Shown: positions 1-7,063, counted from the stretch's first letter. The stretch is 7,678 nucleotides of DNA from SIG607 sp045601805 (GCA_045601805.1 JAZSAJ010000012.1:1-7678), one strand, 5' to 3'. A program made the numbers and translations. The notes: generated from the sequence alone by a model not told the origin.

Positions 1-63
1 ATAAAAATTAAAGCAACCAAAGCAGTACTGGGAATTATTTTATCTTTCATTGGATTGTTGTAA
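1..63 (+). CDS. Possible C-terminal end of a convergent membrane protein (partial)
   Basis: An open frame enters from the left edge and ends at TAA (61-63). Its last 20 residues read IKIKATKAVLGIILSFIGLL, a lysine-flanked hydrophobic stretch that could be a membrane helix. The other two plus-strand frames are closed within the first few dozen bases or give no coherent peptide. A hairpin with a plus-strand T-rich tail lies about 80 bases downstream, where a terminator for this gene would be expected. That context and the hydrophobic pattern are the only support. No family can be named from 20 residues, and the frame could be open by chance. Confidence 0.35.
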   Translation: MKIKATKAVLGIILSFIGLL

Positions 64-144
64 AATTTTATCATATTTCACGGAATGTACTATATCGGAA
101 CTAGATTTTAATCACTCCGCTTTTAATCTTCATTATGCAACAAC

Positions 145-180
145 AAAGCACCAACTTTCGTTGGTGCTTTTGTTTTATTT
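145..180. terminator. Strong hairpin terminator, probably bidirectional, between secF and a convergent gene
   Basis: AAAGCACCAAC (145-155) pairs perfectly with GTTGGTGCTTT (160-170) around a four-base loop. On the minus strand the loop is GAAA, a stable GNRA tetraloop. The plus-strand tail (171-180, TGTTTTATTT) is T-rich, so termination should be efficient for transcripts from the left. On the minus strand the hairpin follows the secF stop by 4 bases, but the tail (GTTGTTGCAT) is a poor U-tract. It may therefore stop secDF less completely or mainly protect the mRNA 3' end. Confidence 0.85.
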
Positions 181-1116
181 CTTTGCGTCAAGTTTTTTGC
201 GCCACAATACCCAAAGCGGAGCCGAGATGAACAAGGACGAAAGACATCCTGAAACAAGGCCGAATGCCATGGGAATTGCAAAGGTGCGAAGTGAAGTTAA
301 ACCGTAAATTTCGGCAACAACAATAATTGTTGCAACTGCCAAACTTGTTGTAAGTGTTGTAACAATGTTACGCACTTTTACGCGGTTAAGACTTAAATTA
401 ACAAGTTCTTCGGTTCCTTTTTCGGGCATATTCTTTTTAAATTCACGAACGCTGTCGTAAACAACGATGGTATCGTTAAGCGAATAACCCAAAATTGTAA
501 GAACAACTGCAATGAAGTTAGAGTCAATTTCCAAGCCAAAAATTGGGCACACAACAAAGGCAGTAGCAATATCAAGCACAAGTGCCACCAAAGCAGTTAA
601 AGCCGCAGTTACACCGCCAATTTTTCTAAAGCGGAATGCAACATAAATTACAACCAAAATTGCGGTTAATAATACTGCCGCCAAACTTTTTAAGAAGAAG
701 TGTGTTGCAAGTGTGGGGCTAACAGAAGTTGAAGAATAAAGTTCAATTTTATTGTCTTTATACTTTTCACTAAGTGCCTTTGTAAGTTCTTCCAAAGCAG
801 AGGTATCAATAGACTTGTTTTTAACAAGCGAAACTGTTAAGGTGTTTGCATCGGTTGCAATAGCCGAGCCCTTTGTAACGGTTGCGCTTGCCGACAGTTT
901 TTCTTGCACCAAAGTTTTAACTTCTTCGGTGTCAAGATCTTTTACTGTGTCGCTATATGTATAATTATAAGTAACAACAGTACCGCCTTTAAAGTTTATA
1001 TCCAACTTAACGCCGAATATAATGCTTGCCGCAATACCAATAACCAAAAGTGCGGCATAGCCAATAGCAACAAATTTAAAGGATTTGCAAAAATCAATGT
1101 TAAACTTTTTAGCCAT
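175..1116 (-). CDS. secF: Protein translocase subunit SecF
   Basis: SecF works with SecD in the membrane to use the proton motive force to help pull proteins through SecYEG. The predicted protein has 313 residues, normal for SecF. It has a first membrane helix at about 15-36, then the family motif LDINFKGG (38-45), an extracytoplasmic domain to about 135, and five C-terminal helices. Diagnostic motifs are ILGYSLNDTIVVYD (208-221) and LNRVKVRNIVTTLTT (243-257). An ATG 24 bases upstream is in frame, but the ATG at 1116 is chosen because CGGAGG (1126-1131) lies at ideal distance before it and known SecF proteins start close to this first helix. The start overlaps the secD stop by one base (TAATG), so translation is probably coupled. 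Confidence 0.97.
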   Translation of the reverse strand: MAKKFNIDFCKSFKFVAIGYAALLVIGIAASIIFGVKLDINFKGGTVVTYNYTYSDTVKDLDTEEVKTLVQEKLSASATVTKGSAIATDANTLTVSLVKNKSIDTSALEELTKALSEKYKDNKIELYSSTSVSPTLATHFFLKSLAAVLLTAILVVIYVAFRFRKIGGVTAALTALVALVLDIATAFVVCPIFGLEIDSNFIAVVLTILGYSLNDTIVVYDSVREFKKNMPEKGTEELVNLSLNRVKVRNIVTTLTTSLAVATIIVVAEIYGLTSLRTFAIPMAFGLVSGCLSSLFISAPLWVLWRKKLDAKK

Positions 1117-2495
1117 TATTTTGCACCTCCGTAAAGCCAAGGTTTACGCAAGAATTTGAACTGCGAAACACTTTTAAGCATAAGTTTAGAGCAAACAACG
1201 CCCATAATTAAGTTGAAGATAACGCCAACTAAAAGTGTGCAACCGAACGAGTAAATAGAACCGGCAATAGAAGCACCAAAGATGAGCGAGAAGAGTTTAT
1301 TTATTATAAAGCCCTTTGTACCAAAAGCACCCATAAGCACAACTGCAACAATAATAATGGTTACGTTACCGTCAATAATTGCGCTTAACGAGTTCTTAAA
1401 GCCGCTGTCAATAGCGCCGTCAATTGTTTTGCCGTTTTTAAATTCATCGCGAATTCTTTCGGCAGAAATAACGTTACAGTCAACGCCAACACCAATTGAA
1501 AGGATAATACCTGCAATACCCGGTACAGTTAAGGTGAAACTGTTTGCATTTGGGAAAAAGCCCGAAATTGCGGCAATAGAGCCGGCTAACTGGCCCAAAA
1601 GTGCAAAGGCAGCAACAACACCGTTTAATCTGTAACGAACAATCATAAGTAAGCACACAACACCAAAAGCAATTGCGCCTGCAATAAGCATAACATTAAG
1701 CGCATTAGAACCAAGCGTTGCAGAAACAATAGAAAGTTTGCTATCGTCAACCGTTAAAGCAAACGGAAGTGAACCTGCATTAATTTTATTAGCCAAATCG
1801 GTTGCTGCAGCGTCGTCTTCCATACCTGTAATAATTGCATTACCGTCGGTGATTACTGCCTGAACAGCAGGAGCACTTAAAACGATACCGTCCATACAAA
1901 TGGCAATTTGACCTTTTGTTGGCTGGAGCTCAGCAGTCGCTTTTGCAAAAGCAGCAGTGCCGGCTTCGTCAAGCTCAAGGTTTACAACATAACCGGTGTA
2001 GTTTTCGTCTGATACATAAGAAGGTGTTGCCTTTTTAACACTATCGCCCTTTAAGATAACCTTATTGGCATCGTAAGAAGCGCCGTTGCAGAAAGTAAGT
2101 TCGGCAGTTTCGCCAAGTTCTTTTACTGCTGCAGCCGGGTCAAAATCGGCGTCATCAGCCGCCCAAGGAAAACGAACAACAACCTGGTTGTTTTCCTTAT
2201 CGGCATAAATTTCGTAATCGGTAATATTCTGGTCTACAAGACGGGTTTCAATTATTGCTTTAGCAGCATCAATATCGCCGTCGGTTATTTCGGTTTCAGC
2301 AATGTCAGGGGCAAAAACTGCCTCAACACCACCGCGAATATCAATACCCCAACGAATATCAGAAGCGCCTTTAATGTACACATTCTTAATATCGCCATGG
2401 TAATTCGCAACACCGAAAAACGCAGTGTAGGTCAGAACAAGAATGAAAGCAAGTACCAAAACAAAAGTAACCTTGCTTGCGCGTTTATTTTTCAT
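1116..2495 (-). CDS. secD: Protein translocase subunit SecD
   Basis: SecD is the larger partner of SecF in the proton-driven accessory complex of the Sec translocon. The 459 residues show an N-terminal membrane helix (about 9-28), the WGIDIRGGVEA motif (49-59), a large extracytoplasmic region to about 250, and five C-terminal helices from about 264. The helix-4 motif GVGVDCNVISAERIRDE (335-351) carries the conserved Asp339 thought to take part in proton movement. Cys340 stands where many homologues have Ala. The length is normal for the short SecD of Firmicutes. ACGGAGG (2504-2510) lies 8 bases before the ATG. Its own promoter is at 2534-2562, and secF follows with a one-base overlap. Confidence 0.97.
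   Translation of the reverse strand: MKNKRASKVTFVLVLAFILVLTYTAFFGVANYHGDIKNVYIKGASDIRWGIDIRGGVEAVFAPDIAETEITDGDIDAAKAIIETRLVDQNITDYEIYADKENNQVVVRFPWAADDADFDPAAAVKELGETAELTFCNGASYDANKVILKGDSVKKATPSYVSDENYTGYVVNLELDEAGTAAFAKATAELQPTKGQIAICMDGIVLSAPAVQAVITDGNAIITGMEDDAAATDLANKINAGSLPFALTVDDSKLSIVSATLGSNALNVMLIAGAIAFGVVCLLMIVRYRLNGVVAAFALLGQLAGSIAAISGFFPNANSFTLTVPGIAGIILSIGVGVDCNVISAERIRDEFKNGKTIDGAIDSGFKNSLSAIIDGNVTIIIVAVVLMGAFGTKGFIINKLFSLIFGASIAGSIYSFGCTLLVGVIFNLIMGVVCSKLMLKSVSQFKFLRKPWLYGGAK
1126..1131 (-). promoter_or_regulatory. Ribosome binding site deciding the secF start
   Basis: CGGAGG, continuing into TGC, sits 9 bases before the ATG at 1116 and inside the last codons of secD. The alternative upstream ATG at 1140 lies before this site and would translate through it, so the shorter SecF is preferred. 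Confidence 0.8.
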
Positions 2496-2533
2496 AAACT
2501 TGTCCTCCGTTTTGAATTTACTATAACGAAATA

Positions 2534-2562
2534 ATTATAACTTTTTTACACAAAAAAGTCAA
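2534..2562 (-). promoter_or_regulatory. sigma-A type promoter for secDF
   Basis: Read on the minus strand, TTGACT (2562-2557) is separated by exactly 17 bases from TATAAT (2539-2534). That is one mismatch from the -35 consensus and a perfect -10. Transcription should start near 2527, giving a leader of about 32 bases with the secD ribosome site. The -35 box directly follows the stop codon of the aminotransferase gene. Confidence 0.85.
2540..2559. repeat. Perfect inverted repeat filling the secDF promoter spacer
   Basis: On the minus strand, arms ACTTTTTT (2559-2552) and AAAAAAGT (2547-2540) flank GTGT. The 20-bp element covers the half of the -35 box next to the spacer and the whole spacer, and stops at the edge of the -10 box. 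It could be an operator for a dimeric regulator, an A-tract effect on promoter bending, or a weak hairpin ending the aminotransferase mRNA. The stem is almost all A-T, so a terminator role is doubtful. The repeat itself is directly visible; its function is unknown. Confidence 0.6.
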
Positions 2563-3837
2563 TTATTTTAAAAGCAATTTTTCGCAACTTGCATACTTAA
2601 CTGCACAACAAAGTAAGGTTGCCGCTTTTTCAATTTCATGAAGTTCCGGATACGAAGGTGCAATTCTTAAACCGCTGTCGGTTTTATCAACACCGTAAGG
2701 GTGAGTTGCCCCTGCATTTGTAAGCACCATCCCTGCTTCTTTACAAAGTTCTGCTACCCTTTTGGCGCAACCGTCCATTACCTTCAAATAAATAAAATAT
2801 CCGCCGTTTGGTTTGTGCCAAGAAGCAATACTGTTATTACCAAGTTTTTCTTCAAGTTCTTTAAGAACAGCGTCAAATTTTGGCCTTATAAAATCGGCAT
2901 GAATTTTCATATATTTTTTAACTTCAGATAAATTCTTAAACATTTTTATATGGCGAAGTTGATTCATTTTATCGGGGCCAATTGTTTGGTATTTAATTCT
3001 TTCCCTAATTAAATCAAGATTTTTCTTGCTTCCCGCCATTGCCGCAACACCAGCGCCGGGGAAAGAAATTTTTGAAGTTGAAGTAAAGGTAAGAATATTA
3101 TCTTCGTTCCCGTATTTTACCGCTTCGTTATAAAGGTTTAACATTTTATCGCCGTCGCCATAAACATCGTGAACAATATAAGCGTTATCCCACATAACCA
3201 AAAAGTCTTTAGCGGCAGGTTTCATTTGGGCAATTTTTCTAACCGTATCATCACTGCAAGTAATGCCCAATGGGTTACTGTATTTAGGCACACACCACAT
3301 ACCTTTTACAAGCGGGTCTTTAACAAGTTCGTAAACCGCTTCCATATCGGGTCCGTTTTCAGTCATTTCAACCTGTATAAGTTCAAAACCAAGATATTCA
3401 GTAACCGCAAAATGACGGTCATAACCGGGGGCCGGGCAAATAAATTTAACCTTGCCCTGTTTGCACCACGGCTCTCCGCCCATACCTTTAAGCATTGCCT
3501 GGGTAAGCACATCAAACATCATATTAAGCGAAGAATTACCGCCCACAATAACATTTTCTTTGTTTACCTCAAACATTTCGGCAAACAATTCTTTTGCTTC
3601 GTCAATACCGTCAAAAATGCCGTAATTGCGGTAATCGGTTCCGTTTTCTGCTTTAAAAACAATATCTTTTTCGGTTTCTTTATAAAACTCGTAAATAGCA
3701 TCAAGTTGTTCGGGCGCAGGTTTTCCGCGTGACATATCAAGTTTTAAGCCCAAACTTTTAAGTTTTTCATATTCTTCTTTTACGGCTGCAAATTCTTCTT
3801 TTAATTCATTTGCAGAAAGAAGAGCATAGTCTTTCAT
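2563..3837 (-). CDS. PLP-dependent aminotransferase, aspartate aminotransferase subgroup Ic-like
   Basis: A fold-type I PLP enzyme of 424 residues, likely transferring the amino group between aspartate or a related amino acid and 2-oxoglutarate in the cytoplasm. Visible motifs are SRGKPAPEQL (36-45), the RNYG segment (70-73), PGYDRHF (137-143), PKYSNPLG (184-191), WDNAY (216-220, whose Asp should bind the pyridine nitrogen), the Schiff-base lysine K256 in STSKISFPGAG (253-263), and the substrate-carboxylate arginine R391 in SGLRIAPSYP (388-397). The pattern matches the less common group that includes the Corynebacterium glutamicum AspT enzyme rather than classical AspC. Exact substrate choice cannot be read from sequence. 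The ATG has a strong AGGAGGG site upstream and its own promoter. It is probably transcribed separately from its neighbours and has no obvious functional tie to secDF. Confidence 0.9.
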   Translation of the reverse strand: MKDYALLSANELKEEFAAVKEEYEKLKSLGLKLDMSRGKPAPEQLDAIYEFYKETEKDIVFKAENGTDYRNYGIFDGIDEAKELFAEMFEVNKENVIVGGNSSLNMMFDVLTQAMLKGMGGEPWCKQGKVKFICPAPGYDRHFAVTEYLGFELIQVEMTENGPDMEAVYELVKDPLVKGMWCVPKYSNPLGITCSDDTVRKIAQMKPAAKDFLVMWDNAYIVHDVYGDGDKMLNLYNEAVKYGNEDNILTFTSTSKISFPGAGVAAMAGSKKNLDLIRERIKYQTIGPDKMNQLRHIKMFKNLSEVKKYMKIHADFIRPKFDAVLKELEEKLGNNSIASWHKPNGGYFIYLKVMDGCAKRVAELCKEAGMVLTNAGATHPYGVDKTDSGLRIAPSYPELHEIEKAATLLCCAVKYASCEKLLLK

Positions 3838-3869
3838 TGGGGGCTCCCTCCTAGGTAAATATTAGAAGT

Positions 3870-3898
3870 ATTATATCAAAATATTTATACATTTTCAA
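3870..3898 (-). promoter_or_regulatory. sigma-A type promoter for the aminotransferase gene, with extended -10
   Basis: On the minus strand, TTGAAA (3898-3893) and TATAAT (3875-3870) are 17 bases apart, and TG at 3878-3877 gives an extended -10. The -35 box lies within the last codons of the pseudouridine synthase gene. Transcription should begin near 3863, about 25 bases before the ATG at 3837. Confidence 0.8.
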
Positions 3899-4568
3899 TT
3901 AAATTTTGTTTTTTCAGCCATTTAAACCTAAAAAACACACTTTTTGCAGGCGGAATTGACACTATTGACAAAATTTTATCAAAAAGTGGATGTTTAAACC
4001 CTAAATGATAAGACCAAAGCGCAATTGGTGTCTTTCCGTTATCATTTTCGCTTTGTTCACCGTACTTCGTATCGCCCAGCAAGTAATACCCGCGTGAAGC
4101 AAACTGCACCCTTATTTGATGGGTTCTGCCTGTATGAAGTTTTACCCTTACAAGCGATAAACCGTCTTTTTCCTCTAAAACAGTATATTCAAGTTTTGCA
4201 TATTTTGATTTTTCGGTTGGCCGTTTTACAGCAAAAACTTTACAAGCAGTTTTGTCTTTAACAAGATAATCTTCAAATACACCGCTTTTTTCTTTAAGTT
4301 CGCCGTGTATAACGGCAAGATATTCTTTTGTAAATTTATGGTTTGCCATCATCTTAGCAAGGGGCAAAGTTGCCTTGCCGTTTTTAGAATAAACCATAAC
4401 ACCGCCCACATTTCTGTCAAGGCGGTGTATTGTATCAATTTTGTATACTCCCGTTTGCTTTTTTAACATTTCGGGCATATTCTTTTGCCCTAATACAAAT
4501 TCGCTTAAAACACCAACGGGTTTTTCACAAACTATAATGTATTTATCTTCATAAAAAGTTTTAATCAT
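3885..4568 (-). CDS. RluA-family RNA pseudouridine synthase
   Basis: This family converts specific uridines in rRNA or tRNA to pseudouridine. The 227-residue protein consists of the catalytic domain only, with no N-terminal S4 domain. The catalytic motif reads HRLDRNVGG (48-56), with Asp51 as the expected nucleophile. The usual form is HRLDxxTSG, so the last residues are atypical. A KPVGVL segment (16-21) and the conserved LHTGRTHQIRVQF block (residues about 164-176) support the family. The target uridine cannot be told from the sequence. The ATG overlaps the stop of the glycosyltransferase gene (TAATG) and has AAGGAAA 6-7 bases upstream. It is therefore probably co-transcribed and translationally coupled with the polysaccharide cassette, although its role is unrelated. 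Confidence 0.92.
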   Translation of the reverse strand: MIKTFYEDKYIIVCEKPVGVLSEFVLGQKNMPEMLKKQTGVYKIDTIHRLDRNVGGVMVYSKNGKATLPLAKMMANHKFTKEYLAVIHGELKEKSGVFEDYLVKDKTACKVFAVKRPTEKSKYAKLEYTVLEEKDGLSLVRVKLHTGRTHQIRVQFASRGYYLLGDTKYGEQSENDNGKTPIALWSYHLGFKHPLFDKILSIVSIPPAKSVFFRFKWLKKQNLIENV

Positions 4569-5467
4569 TATTTGTTTCCTTGTTTTGCTTTGTAAAGTTT
4601 ATATAGCGCTTTGCTGTCGCCAATGCCCTTTATTATTGCGCGCAATTTTTTAAAACCGTCTTGTTCAAAAAACACCTTTAAAATAAACCACTTTAAAAAA
4701 ATACGGCGTTCGGTTTTAAGGTTAATTTTGCCCTTGTATTTTTTCATATAATAATGAATATTTCGGGCGTAATAATATGTTCTCTCAGGCGAATGATTAT
4801 AAGTAAAAACCGGCTTTTTAAATTTTTTAAGCCCTAAACGTGATGCAATTTTTATAAAACTTCTTACTTCTTTTGCTTCGCCTAAACGGTGGTGCAGTTT
4901 AGCCGCAGTTATTTGCAAAATTTTATAACCGTTTAGCACTGCATTTGTGCAGTAATCAAAATCAACGCAATCAATAAACATTGCTTCATCAAAACCGCCA
5001 ATTTTACGCCACACAAAAACATTTGTTAAGGCGCCCGAAGTTATAGCACGGTTTGTTTCAATTACATTGGGCAAAACATTACTTCTTATTGAATTTTTTT
5101 CGTTGTCGTCAACAATAAACGGGCAAAGAATTGCAACATTTTCTTCCTCAAAGTACGGTTTAAAGTTTTCCACCATATCACTAAATGCAACTGAATCTTG
5201 GTCAAGCGTAACTATCCAGTCGTACCCGTTTTCTTCGGCCTTTGAAAGCAGTATGTTAAGTGCTGCGGCAATACCTTTGTTTATGCCGTTTTCAATAAGA
5301 ATTACCTTTTCGTCCTGTTTGCAACAAAAACGAACGGTGTCAATATTTATTGAACCGTTATCTACAATATATACCCTGTCAACTTGATTTTTTATGGCTG
5401 CAATATTTTCTTGTAAACGCGCCATATCGGGATTATAAAGCACAATTCCTGCGCATATTTTGTGCAA
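4568..5467 (-). CDS. Family 2 glycosyltransferase, rhamnosyltransferase-like
   Basis: This should transfer a nucleotide-activated sugar, possibly dTDP-rhamnose, to a growing surface polysaccharide on the cytoplasmic side of the membrane. Numbered from the TTG start (299 residues), it shows the GT-A opening CAGIVLYNPD (5-14), VDNGS (35-39), a DxD-like LDQDS (88-92), and the block SGALTNVFVWRKIGGFDEAMFIDCVDFDYC (134-163 region), typical of RfbF-type rhamnosyltransferases. There is no clear membrane helix. A longer reading from GTG at 5479 gives 303 residues. TTG at 5467 is preferred because GGTGGTG (5480-5474) lies 6 bases ahead and homologues normally begin two or three residues before the ICAGIVLYN strand. 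It follows the export ATPase by about 30 bases and overlaps the next gene by one base. Sugar specificity is inferred by resemblance only. Confidence 0.9.
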   Translation of the reverse strand: MHKICAGIVLYNPDMARLQENIAAIKNQVDRVYIVDNGSINIDTVRFCCKQDEKVILIENGINKGIAAALNILLSKAEENGYDWIVTLDQDSVAFSDMVENFKPYFEEENVAILCPFIVDDNEKNSIRSNVLPNVIETNRAITSGALTNVFVWRKIGGFDEAMFIDCVDFDYCTNAVLNGYKILQITAAKLHHRLGEAKEVRSFIKIASRLGLKKFKKPVFTYNHSPERTYYYARNIHYYMKKYKGKINLKTERRIFLKWFILKVFFEQDGFKKLRAIIKGIGDSKALYKLYKAKQGNK

Positions 5468-5473
5468 ACAAAA

Positions 5474-5480
5474 CACCACC
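5474..5480 (-). promoter_or_regulatory. Ribosome binding site favouring the TTG start of the glycosyltransferase
   Basis: GGTGGTG resembles GGAGGTG with one mismatch and is 6 bases from TTG at 5467. The upstream GTG codons at 5479 and 5476 lie inside this site, which makes them poor start candidates. Confidence 0.55.
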
Positions 5481-5499
5481 CTTTAAGAAGCAATTTAAC

Positions 5500-6237
5500 T
5501 TACGAATACTGCCTATATTTACCGCAAACTTCCTTTGTTTCGCCAAGCATTCTAATGTTTCCCTTTTCTATCCACAAAACTCGGTCGCAAAGGCGTTCAA
5601 TTTGTTCAATTGAATGAGAAACAATAACAACGGTTGTTCCGCCGTCCATTAGTTCATTTATTCGCTTTTCGCACTTTTCCTGAAACAAAAAATCGCCAAC
5701 AGCCAAAATCTCGTCAACTATTAAAATATCGGGCGTAATAACAGTTGCAATAGCAAACGCAATACGCGCCACCATGCCCGAAGAATAGTTTTTAATTGGC
5801 ATATCTAAAAATTCGCGAAGTTCCGCAAAATCAACTATTTTATCAAAGTTTTCGTCAATATACTTTTTGCTATACCCCAGCACAGCACCGTTTAAATAAA
5901 TGTTTTCACGCGCGGTAAGTTCGCCGTCAAACCCTGCACCAAGTTCAATTAAAGGCGCAATATTACCGCACACACTTATTTTACCGCTTGTTGGTTTTAA
6001 AATGCCCGAAATCATTTTTAAAGTTGTGCTTTTGCCCGAACCGTTTGTACCAACAATACCAAACACTTCCCCTTTTTTTACATTAAAGGAAATATTATTA
6101 ACGGCAACAAAATCTTTAAAATGAAGTTCGCCTTTTATAAGTTTTAAAAAGTATTCTTTAAAACTTTCAAGTTTTTCAGAAGCCATATTAAAATGCATTG
6201 AAACATTTTCGGCAACAATAGCGTAATCGGTGTTTAT
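5500..6237 (-). CDS. Polysaccharide-export ABC transporter ATPase (TagH/Wzt type), apparent ATA start
   Basis: This nucleotide-binding subunit would power export of a lipid-linked polysaccharide or teichoic acid through the neighbouring permease. Counting from ATG 6198 (232 residues), it has Walker A GIVGTNGSGKST (47-58), signature YSSGM (138-142), Walker B DILIVDE (157-163) followed by the subfamily-typical ILAVGD, and the switch His195 in VSHS. It ends soon after residue 230, so it lacks the C-terminal carbohydrate-binding domain of long Wzt proteins. The first strand of the domain (AIVAENVSMHFN) begins upstream of ATG 6198, and the frame contains no ATG, GTG or TTG before it. ATA at 6237 follows AGGGGG (6250-6245) by 7 bases and gives a 245-residue protein, so I extend the gene to there. 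An ATG-to-ATA mutation or a base-call error is possible. Confidence 0.93.
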   Translation of the reverse strand: MNTDYAIVAENVSMHFNMASEKLESFKEYFLKLIKGELHFKDFVAVNNISFNVKKGEVFGIVGTNGSGKSTTLKMISGILKPTSGKISVCGNIAPLIELGAGFDGELTARENIYLNGAVLGYSKKYIDENFDKIVDFAELREFLDMPIKNYSSGMVARIAFAIATVITPDILIVDEILAVGDFLFQEKCEKRINELMDGGTTVVIVSHSIEQIERLCDRVLWIEKGNIRMLGETKEVCGKYRQYS

Positions 6238-6244
6238 AACTATA

Positions 6245-6250
6245 CCCCCT
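6245..6250 (-). promoter_or_regulatory. Ribosome binding site pointing to an ATA start
   Basis: AGGGGG overlaps the TAG stop of the permease gene (6251-6249) and lies 7 bases before ATA 6237, an ideal spacing. No comparable site precedes ATG 6198, whose upstream bases read GAAAATGTTTCA. Confidence 0.65.
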
Positions 6251-7058
6251 AAATGTGAAGTATGAATTTATCTTCTTTCTTTTTAAAGGCAATCGCGCCA
6301 ACTAAAAATACCAAAACTGCATAACCGGCGCACAAAACAATTTCTTTAACACTTGGTGTATTATGGAACAGCACAAGGTTTCTAAACATATTTATATATT
6401 GGTACATTGGGTTGTACTGGAACAAAAAGAGCAATGTTTTTTGCCACCAAACAGTTGTGTTTATATCAATATTAAGCGATTCTAAACTGTAAAAAATTGG
6501 AGTTAAATAGGTCCACGCCGTAAGAACAATGCCATGAATATGAAGCGTATCTCTAAAAAATACCGTAAGGCAGGAAAGCAACAACCCAAGCCCCAAGCAA
6601 AACAAATAAAACGCAACAAAAAGCAATGGTAAAAGCAATATGTGCCAACTTATTCCAACGCCTTCAAACAAGCAAACAATTAAAACCGCAACCATTGAAA
6701 CCAAAAAGTTTACAAAAGAAAAAGTAACTTTTTCAAGTGGGAAAATGTATTTGGGTATATAAACCTTTTTAATAAGCGAAGATGAAGCCAAAACCGACTG
6801 CATTGCTATATTGGTGGATTCAGACAAAAAGTTAAACATTGTTTGCCCCAAAATTACATAAACGGGGTACGATTCTTTCATGTCTACCCTAATTACAACG
6901 CTGAAAACCGCCGAAACAACAATCATCATAAACAGCGGATTTAAAACACTCCAAGCAATTCCCAAAAAAGAACGGCGGTATTTAACCTTAAAATCGCGAA
7001 CAATAAGATATTCAAGCAAAAAACTGTGTTTTTTAAATTCTTTTAAAAACTTGCTCAA
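6249..7058 (-). CDS. ABC-2 type polysaccharide export permease (TagG/Wzm type)
   Basis: This membrane subunit would form the channel that exports a lipid-linked O-antigen-like polysaccharide or teichoic acid. The 269 residues match the usual family length. The N-terminal amphipathic part carries VRDFKVKYRRSFLGIAWSVLNP (20-41), a hallmark of TagG/RfbA/KpsM-like permeases. About six hydrophobic segments follow, roughly 34-56, 64-84, 112-132, 138-164, 177-192 and 238-258, and a charged tail ends the protein. The start is TTG at 7058. An in-frame stop lies 3 codons upstream, no ATG is near, and GGGGTGAT precedes it by 5 bases. It is first in its operon, directly behind a promoter and the rRNA terminator, and its stop overlaps the ribosome site of the ATPase gene. 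Confidence 0.94.
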   Translation of the reverse strand: MSKFLKEFKKHSFLLEYLIVRDFKVKYRRSFLGIAWSVLNPLFMMIVVSAVFSVVIRVDMKESYPVYVILGQTMFNFLSESTNIAMQSVLASSSLIKKVYIPKYIFPLEKVTFSFVNFLVSMVAVLIVCLFEGVGISWHILLLPLLFVAFYLFCLGLGLLLSCLTVFFRDTLHIHGIVLTAWTYLTPIFYSLESLNIDINTTVWWQKTLLFLFQYNPMYQYINMFRNLVLFHNTPSVKEIVLCAGYAVLVFLVGAIAFKKKEDKFILHI

Positions 7059-7063
7059 CCAAT

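Noticed and set aside
50..307. Plus-strand 85-residue open frame
   Set aside because: It runs through the secF terminator hairpin and into antisense secF, has no plausible domain, and starts inside the possible convergent gene end.
393..581. Minus-strand 62-residue hydrophobic open frame
   Set aside because: It is a shifted-frame shadow inside secF. secF itself is intact with all motifs, so this is not a frameshift remnant.
1282..1635. Plus-strand 117-residue open frame
   Set aside because: It is antisense to the membrane-helix part of secD and is a by-product of its codon composition.
2496..2562. Intrinsic terminator after the aminotransferase gene
   Set aside because: The only hairpin is almost pure A-T and coincides with the secDF promoter spacer. 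It lacks a GC-rich stem and a proper following T-tract.
3169..3732. Plus-strand 187-residue open frame
   Set aside because: It is fully antisense to the aminotransferase gene, whose motifs are intact. The translation is rich in His, Phe and Asn with no family pattern and no ribosome site was seen.
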